A DNA stretch of 64,000 nt from Leifsonia sp. Leaf336. GTDB taxonomy: Bacteria; Actinomycetota; Actinomycetes; Actinomycetales; Microbacteriaceae. The notes beneath the pieces are model-generated. The model saw only the letters and a list, made by a program, of their open reading frames with translations, had not been told where the DNA came from and searched no databases. Location of the stretch: positions 680,069 to 744,068 of the forward strand of contig NZ_LMOZ01000003.1 of the NCBI RefSeq assembly GCF_001423695.1, written 5' to 3'. This document shows, piece by piece, positions 59,588 to 64,000 of the stretch (within the stretch, counting starts at the first letter, position 1; each line of letters starts with the position of its first letter). The position numbers were made by a program, and so were the translations under genes.

Positions 59588-61015
59588 ATGGCGCAGCTCG
59601 AGTCAGACAACCCATCGGCGAGCGGCGACACCCGCCTCGCCCCCGCCTACACCGGGCGGCTCTCGCGTAAGAGCCCGCCCAGCGTGCTGCCCGACGAGGC
59701 GACCGACCCGGCGTCGACGTACCGGCTGATCCACGACGAGCTGCTGCTCGACGGCAGCTCGCGACTCAACCTCGCGACGTTCGTGACGACGTGGATGGAC
59801 CCGGAGGCCGAGTTCCTGATGGCCGAGGCGTTCGACAAGAACATGATCGACAAGGACGAGTACCCGGCGACCGCGGCGATGGAGCGTCGCTGCGTCTCGA
59901 TCGTCGCCGACCTCTTCCACGCCGAGCCCGGAGAGCCGACGGGCGCCGCCACGATCGGGTCGAGCGAAGCGGTCATGCTGGGAGGTCTCGCGCTCAAATG
60001 GCGGTGGCGTGCGCGTCGCGCTGGGGCGACCGGAGGCGCAGAGCCGGGAGGCATGCCCAATCTGGTGCTCGGCTCGAACGTGCAGGTGGTGTGGGAGAAG
60101 TTCTGCCGCTACTTCGAGGTCGAGCCGCGCTACCTCCCCGTCTCGAAGGGCCGGTACGTCATCACGCCCGAACAGGTGGTCGATGCGGTGGACGAGAACA
60201 CCATCGGCGTCGTCGGCATCCTCGGCACGACCTACACGGGCGAACTGGAGCCGATCGCCGAGATCTGCGCGGCCCTCGACGCGCTCGCGGCCTCCGGAGG
60301 CCCGGACGTCCCCGTGCACGTCGACGCGGCGAGCGGCGGTTTCGTGGTGCCGTTCCTCGACCCCGACCTGGAGTGGGACTTCCGCCTGCCGCGCGTGGTC
60401 TCGATCAACGTCAGCGGGCACAAGTACGGCCTCACCTACCCGGGCATCGGGTTCGTGGTGTGGAGGTCGCCCGAGCACCTGCCCGAGGATCTCGTCTTCC
60501 GCGTGAACTACCTCGGCGGAGACATGCCGACGTTCACGCTGAACTTCTCGCGCCCGGGCAACCAGATCGTGGGCCAGTACTACAACTTCGTGCGGCTGGG
60601 CCGGGCGGGGTTCACAGCGATCATGGAGGCGCTGCGCTACATCGCTCTGCGGATCTCGTCGGGCCTCGCTGAGGACCCGGTGATCGACATCATCACCGAC
60701 GGGTCCGCGATCCCCGTGCTGTCGTTCGCGCTGAAGGAGGGCACCCCGTACACGGTCTTCCAGGTCTCCCACGAGCTGCGCGCCCGCGGCTGGCAGGTTC
60801 CGGCGTACACGATGCCCGCGGACGCGACCGATGTCGCCGTACTGCGGATCGTCGTGCGCGACGGCTTCAACGCCGACCTGGCCGACGACCTCGTGCGGGA
60901 TGTGCGCGCCGTCTGCGCCGAGCTCGGGGAGCAGGCGCAGAAGGCGGGAGCAACGACGGAGGCCGGCGCGAAGGCGACCGAGTCCGCGCGCACCAAGTCG
61001 CACTTCGCGCACTGA
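59588..61015 (+). CDS. gadB: Glutamate decarboxylase
   Basis: A 475-residue pyridoxal-phosphate enzyme converting L-glutamate to GABA, usually for acid resistance. Signature SGHKYGLTYPGIG has the PLP Lys (279). Further blocks: SRLNLATFVTTWMDPEAEFLMAEAFDKNMIDKDEYPATAAMERR and HVDAASGGFVVPF. ATG at 59588 with GGAAGGGGG. No glutamate/GABA antiporter is seen; the next gene encodes a YrhK-like membrane protein. Confidence 0.95.
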   Translation: MAQLESDNPSASGDTRLAPAYTGRLSRKSPPSVLPDEATDPASTYRLIHDELLLDGSSRLNLATFVTTWMDPEAEFLMAEAFDKNMIDKDEYPATAAMERRCVSIVADLFHAEPGEPTGAATIGSSEAVMLGGLALKWRWRARRAGATGGAEPGGMPNLVLGSNVQVVWEKFCRYFEVEPRYLPVSKGRYVITPEQVVDAVDENTIGVVGILGTTYTGELEPIAEICAALDALAASGGPDVPVHVDAASGGFVVPFLDPDLEWDFRLPRVVSINVSGHKYGLTYPGIGFVVWRSPEHLPEDLVFRVNYLGGDMPTFTLNFSRPGNQIVGQYYNFVRLGRAGFTAIMEALRYIALRISSGLAEDPVIDIITDGSAIPVLSFALKEGTPYTVFQVSHELRARGWQVPAYTMPADATDVAVLRIVVRDGFNADLADDLVRDVRAVCAELGEQAQKAGATTEAGAKATESARTKSHFAH

Positions 61016-61042
61016 TCAGCGCGGCGTGAGCGGGGCCCGAGC

Positions 61043-61669
61043 GTGAGCGGCGAAGGAGGCGAATGGGAGCGGAACAGGGTTCTGCTCTCTGACGTCTCCT
61101 TCGCCGTGGGGTCGGCGTGCTTCGCCTTCGCCGCCCTCCCGTCGATCGCCGCCACGATCGGGGCGATCGCGACGAACGTCGTGTTCGTGATCGGCTCGAT
61201 CTTCTTCACCGCGGGCGCGGGGCTGGCGCTCGGCCTGCCGAACCGAAGTTCGTCCATCATCCAGTTCGTCGGCACGCTGTTCTTCAACGCGAGCACGTCG
61301 CTCGCGCTCGCCGCGGCGGTGCCGGCCGGAGCCTCCGGCAGCAGCGGCTGGCGCCCGGACGTCTACGGTTCGATCTGCTTCCTGGTGTCGAGCGTGCTCG
61401 CGGTGGTCGCGCTCGCGCGTCAGAGGGCCGACGGCCCTGACATCGTCGGAGGGTGGCTCAACCTGGCCGGTTCGGTGCTGTTCGGCTTCGCGGCCGTCGG
61501 GGCGTTCGAGCTGCCGGGGACGGACGCCCTGCTGAGCCCGTTCTGGACGGGCGTCGGGACCGTGGGCGGGGCGCTGTGCTTCCTGGTGGCGGCACTTATC
61601 GGCCTCCTGCCGACGCCCTCGGGCGCCGGGGGTCAGCGCGCGGCGACGGCGTCGCGCGGTGGGGCTTAG
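61043..61669 (+). CDS. YrhK-like membrane protein
   Basis: A 208-residue membrane protein with six helices. Segments SVSFAVGS-like FAVGSACFAFAALPSIAATIGAIATNVVFVIGSIFFTAG and SSSIIQFVGTLFFNASTSLAL fit the YrhK domain, duplicated. GTG at 61043, 27 bases after gadB, suggesting an operon. It might be linked to the acid/GABA response, but no function is known. Confidence 0.78.
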   Translation: MSGEGGEWERNRVLLSDVSFAVGSACFAFAALPSIAATIGAIATNVVFVIGSIFFTAGAGLALGLPNRSSSIIQFVGTLFFNASTSLALAAAVPAGASGSSGWRPDVYGSICFLVSSVLAVVALARQRADGPDIVGGWLNLAGSVLFGFAAVGAFELPGTDALLSPFWTGVGTVGGALCFLVAALIGLLPTPSGAGGQRAATASRGGA

Positions 61670-61853
61670 AGCGCACGTCAACAGAGCGTCATAGGCACGC
61701 ACCTAGGTTCGCGCTGGACGTTGCACGCAACTTTTAGTCCGCCCAACCGATGGTCGCAATCGAACCATGTCGCTGTCGCGCGTTCCGCAGTTGGTATGTT
61801 TGTAGTTCAGTGATCAGGCGAGTCGGCCTGCACGCAGAGTGGCGAGGGGACAG

Positions 61854-62084
61854 ATGTCAGCGGGAAGAATCGTTTCGAGCACGGTCGATGCCGATGCGGC
61901 GGTGCATGAGTTGGTGGGTATCGACACTTCCGGGTATGCGGATCAGCAGGTGACGTTCGGGTTCGCCGCCGGCATCTCTGGGATGGACGCGGGGCGTGAT
62001 GTCGCGAATAAGTTCCCGGAGCTTGCGAGCAGTATCGAGAGGCGTGATGTTGCGGATGCCGAACGGTGGGCGAGCGTCCTGTGA
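61854..62084 (+). CDS. Small helical partner of the LXG-like effector (Lap1-like)
   Basis: A 76-residue helical protein starting MSAGRIVSSTVDADAAVHEL. Its place, first of the LXG-like operon, and the C-terminal helix (AGRDVANKFPELASSIERRDVADAERW) resemble the small Lap1/DUF3130 partners that LXG toxins need for T7SS export. ATG has a GGCGAGGGGA site. TATGTT at 61795-61800 is a possible -10. Confidence 0.65.
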   Translation: MSAGRIVSSTVDADAAVHELVGIDTSGYADQQVTFGFAAGISGMDAGRDVANKFPELASSIERRDVADAERWASVL

Positions 62085-62443
62085 GTGTGGATAGGAGCGC
62101 GACGGAACGCGCGGAATTGGGCCGGCAGATCGAGCGGGTCGAATGGCAGGAGGACGAGTTCTCCGAGGCTCGGCAGCGTTACGAGCGTTCGGTGGAGCAG
62201 TTCCGTGAGCGGTTCCATGCGGTGGGGCGGGACCGGGAGTCGTCCCTCGGGGAGCGAATGCAGGCCGGTGACAGTAGCGTGCAGCACGAACTGGAGGCAC
62301 GTCGCGACCTGCTGGTGAGGGTTGACCGGTACGTCGAAGAAACGTCAGAGGAGCTTGAGCAGACGCGTTCGCGAGTCCGGCAGTCGTTTGACGATGAGTT
62401 AGAGCTGCTCGCCAAGGAGAGGAACGCACTGCCGTGGGAATAA
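62081..62443 (+). CDS. Coiled-coil partner of the LXG-like effector (Lap2-like)
   Basis: A 120-residue coiled-coil protein (RQIERVEWQEDEFSEARQRYERSVEQF) ending LAKERNALPWE, like the DUF3958-type Lap2 partner of LXG toxins. GTG at 62081 overlaps the previous stop (GTGA), so coupled. Its last 67 bases lie inside the first copy of the 77-base tandem repeat. The start of the effector also lies in that repeated unit. Confidence 0.7.
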   Translation: MSVDRSATERAELGRQIERVEWQEDEFSEARQRYERSVEQFRERFHAVGRDRESSLGERMQAGDSSVQHELEARRDLLVRVDRYVEETSEELEQTRSRVRQSFDDELELLAKERNALPWE

Positions 62444-62530
62444 GGTTCAGCGCCCGGCAGTCGTTTGACGATGAGTTAGAGCTGCTCGCCAAGGAGAGGA
62501 ACGCACTGCCGTGGGAATAAGGTTCAGCGC
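62377..62530. repeat. Tandem duplication, two 77-base copies
   Basis: 62377-62453 and 62454-62530 are identical. They contain the end of the coiled-coil gene and the start of the effector. The second copy keeps the effector start (GTG at 62511) and the first keeps the upstream stop, so no frame is lost. Confidence 0.95.
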
Positions 62531-62834
62531 CGCCGATTCGAGCAATCTCATCACCGCGATGAGCAACAACGTCACGAGCGCGAACCTGATCATCGGCCGT
62601 CTGGACGCGGGGTCGCAGCATCTGATCGCCCAACTGGGCGCGGGCGTGCTTCAGGGGGCGGCGTTCACGGCCGGGCAGGGCTTGTTCACGGAGTTGATCC
62701 TGCCGGGGATCGCGAAACTCCGTGAAGCCGTAAGTGATATTCAGGCCGAGCTGGCGTCGTACGAACACGCGCACTCCGTGCTCGCCCAGTACGGGAACCT
62801 TGACCATGACGACCTCACATCCGTGAAGCCGTAA
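62511..62834 (+). pseudogene. LXG-like effector, 5' part (broken by duplication)
   Basis: The N-terminal 107 residues of an effector: MGIRFSAADSSNLITAM then two long helices and TFTAGQGLFTEL-like helices typical of LXG domains. The frame ends LTSVKP-stop because the second copy of a 101-base repeat follows. Excising one copy joins this frame exactly to the 3' part. GTG at 62511, within the 77-base duplication. Confidence 0.8.
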
Positions 62835-62919
62835 GTGATATTCAGGCCGAGCTGGCGTCGTACGAACACGCGCACTCCGTGCTCGCCCAGTACGGGAACC
62901 TTGACCATGACGACCTCAC
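62719..62919. repeat. Tandem duplication, two copies with period 101
   Basis: 62719-62818 and 62820-62919 are identical over 100 bases with one intervening base, so the period is 101 and not a multiple of three. It shifts the effector frame. Confidence 0.95.
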
Positions 62920-63925
62920 GCAGGCGTTGCAGGAGGCAAACGAGCGTCTTCGTCTGATCGAGGAGCAGATCGAACACAACAACGACTTCTTCACCCAACT
63001 CCAAGCGGTGTTCACCGGCGATCTGGAGAAACTCACCTACCAGAACACCGTGCTCGAGCGGCTCAAAGACCAAGTCGAGAGCGAGATCGATGACCTCAAG
63101 GAAAAGATCGACAAGCTGGAGTGGTTCGTCGCTGACGTGTCGAAATACTTCTCCGACAGCCTGGAAGTGATGCGCCTCGCCACCCAGGCTGCTGTCGAGT
63201 TGAACAAGGTCGCGGTCGAAGCCGACGGCAGCTACTACACCAACGGCGTAGACCTCGCACCCATTCGCGGGCTGTCCGCTGCGAAGATTTCCACGCACAG
63301 TCACGCCGGCCTCGGCATCCCTGAGGGTGAAGTGGTCTACGACACCCTTGAGCACGTCGCAGGGTTCAGTTACGAAAAACTCGTGGAATGGTTAGGTTCC
63401 GAGGATGCCAGCCGGCTCCACTCACTCGCCCGGAACAACCCCGGGCTCCTGGACTCGATGCTCCGCGAGGCCTACAAGCTGAAGGTCGACGGCGACCCAC
63501 TGGGCGCCCTAGGTGCTCTCTTCAACCTCTTGAGTGAGAACGGCTGGATCGCCCTCCAGGGCGGTCAAACAATGCTCGAAAAGTTCAAAACGAACGGCGA
63601 GTGGGACCTGAAACGCTACCTCGCCGAAGACACCGGGTACGAAAGCGGTGCCTTCTATCTCCATGACCAGCAAGGACGGGTCGTCCGATCGGATGTCTTC
63701 GGAAACGTCATGTATGGCGCCATGCTCGCCCATTGGGACGTCGACCTGGAAGTCGCGCTCAAAGGCGCCAACGCCGGCACCGCCGCAGGAGTCGATGCTG
63801 GAGTGAATGACGAGCTGGATGATCGGGCCGCGAAGTTCGGCTACGACCTCTACAAGAAATATCCGAACGGGCTGTCAGAGAAGCAGTACTACGAAGAAGT
63901 AGCGAATGCGAACCTTACGGACTAG
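62879..63925 (+). pseudogene. LXG-like effector, 3' part with Toxin_44-like domain
   Basis: About 348 residues: coiled-coil (ANERLRLIEEQIEHNN, LKDQVESEIDDLKEKIDKL), a middle region (SYEKLVEWLGSEDASRLHSL), and a C-terminal domain with GEWDLKRYL, SDVFGNVMYGAML and DDRAAKFGYDLYKKYPNG, the order of residues in polymorphic toxin type 44. Toxin_44 activity is not established. Whole effector, if repaired, would be about 437 residues. Stop at 63925; next gene overlaps. Confidence 0.75.
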
Positions 63926-64000
63926 GGCATTCCTGCTCCTGGCGGCGACAATGGCTGTCCTATCGCTGACGGGATGTTCGGACCCGTTCACAGGCACAAT
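63906..64000 (+). CDS. Lipoprotein, partial at right edge (likely immunity protein)
   Basis: The first 31 codons: MRTLRTRAFLLLAATMAVLS then LTGC lipobox (Cys24) and SDPFTGT. It overlaps the effector end by 20 bases. As in island A, a lipoprotein directly after the effector suggests an immunity role. The remainder is outside the window. Confidence 0.75.
   Translation, partial: MRTLRTRAFLLLAATMAVLSLTGCSDPFTGT

Noticed and set aside
62434..62520. Effector start in the first copy of the 77-base repeat as a separate gene
   Set aside because: It runs for only 28 codons into the repeated coiled-coil end; it is a product of the duplication.
1..64000. Search for tRNA, rRNA, integrase, transposase and CRISPR arrays
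   Set aside because: None was recognised by eye; therefore no mobile element boundaries are claimed for the two islands.

Overview
The window is high-GC DNA from an actinobacterium, most likely a member of the Microbacteriaceae (Leifsonia-like). This is inferred from the strong G/C third-position bias, the Tat- and lipobox-type exports, the family-typical small proteins (YtxH-like, DUF7882-like, Rho-N-like, DUF7144-like), and promoters of the form TANNNT placed 6-7 bases upstream of start codons, which point to leaderless mRNAs. No tRNA, rRNA, CRISPR array or insertion sequence was recognised.

Layout. 1-2.0 kb: the end of a sugar ABC importer operon (permease, binding lipoprotein), divergent from a serine-hydrolase gene. 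2-17 kb: mostly single housekeeping or accessory genes (isochorismatase-like, two-gene hypothetical pair, NUDIX, TMEM175-like channel, a 943-residue membrane protein with a lipase-like end, GH3 glycosidase, cupin, GH16-like protein, HAD phosphatase, SDR). 17-20 kb: two Gfo/Idh/MocA oxidoreductases and a divergent alpha/beta hydrolase. 20-34 kb: small Microbacteriaceae-specific proteins, a Rieske FAD oxidoreductase, PrmC-like methyltransferase, TspO-, VanZ- and AEC-type membrane proteins, a TOPRIM protein, aldo/keto reductase, an SGNH-GAF fusion, a 5'-3' exonuclease and an SRPBCC protein. 40.9-44.1 kb: an NAD-related operon (PRPP-synthetase-like, NAMPT-like, NrtR-like NUDIX regulator). 44.3-49.4 kb: the arabinose operon araB-like/araD/araA under a LacI regulator with a clear operator. 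49.5-61.7 kb: MerR regulator, esterase, NmrA reductase, secreted phosphoesterase, EfeB and EfeO iron proteins (no EfeU), gamma-carbonic anhydrase, lipase, META lipoprotein, glutamate decarboxylase with a YrhK-like membrane protein.

Two accessory islands stand out by lower GC and polymorphic-toxin organisation. Island A (34.5-39.1 kb) has an EspC-like type VII secretion (T7SS) target, a large WXG-like/DUF1023 alpha/beta-hydrolase effector, and two tandem copies of a lipoprotein separated by a leftover piece of the effector's 3' end. Its right border carries a decayed SRPBCC gene tail matching the intact SRPBCC gene on its left border. Island B (61.85 kb to the right edge) has the gene order of an LXG-toxin operon: small helical partner, coiled-coil partner, LXG-like effector with a Toxin_44-like C-terminus, and a lipoprotein as likely immunity protein. 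Two short tandem duplications (77 and 101 bp) lie in island B, and the second breaks the effector's reading frame. They may be real slippage or an assembly artefact.

All functional calls are from reading motifs in the sequence; no database search was possible. Family names are recognition-based, and confidence values reflect that.
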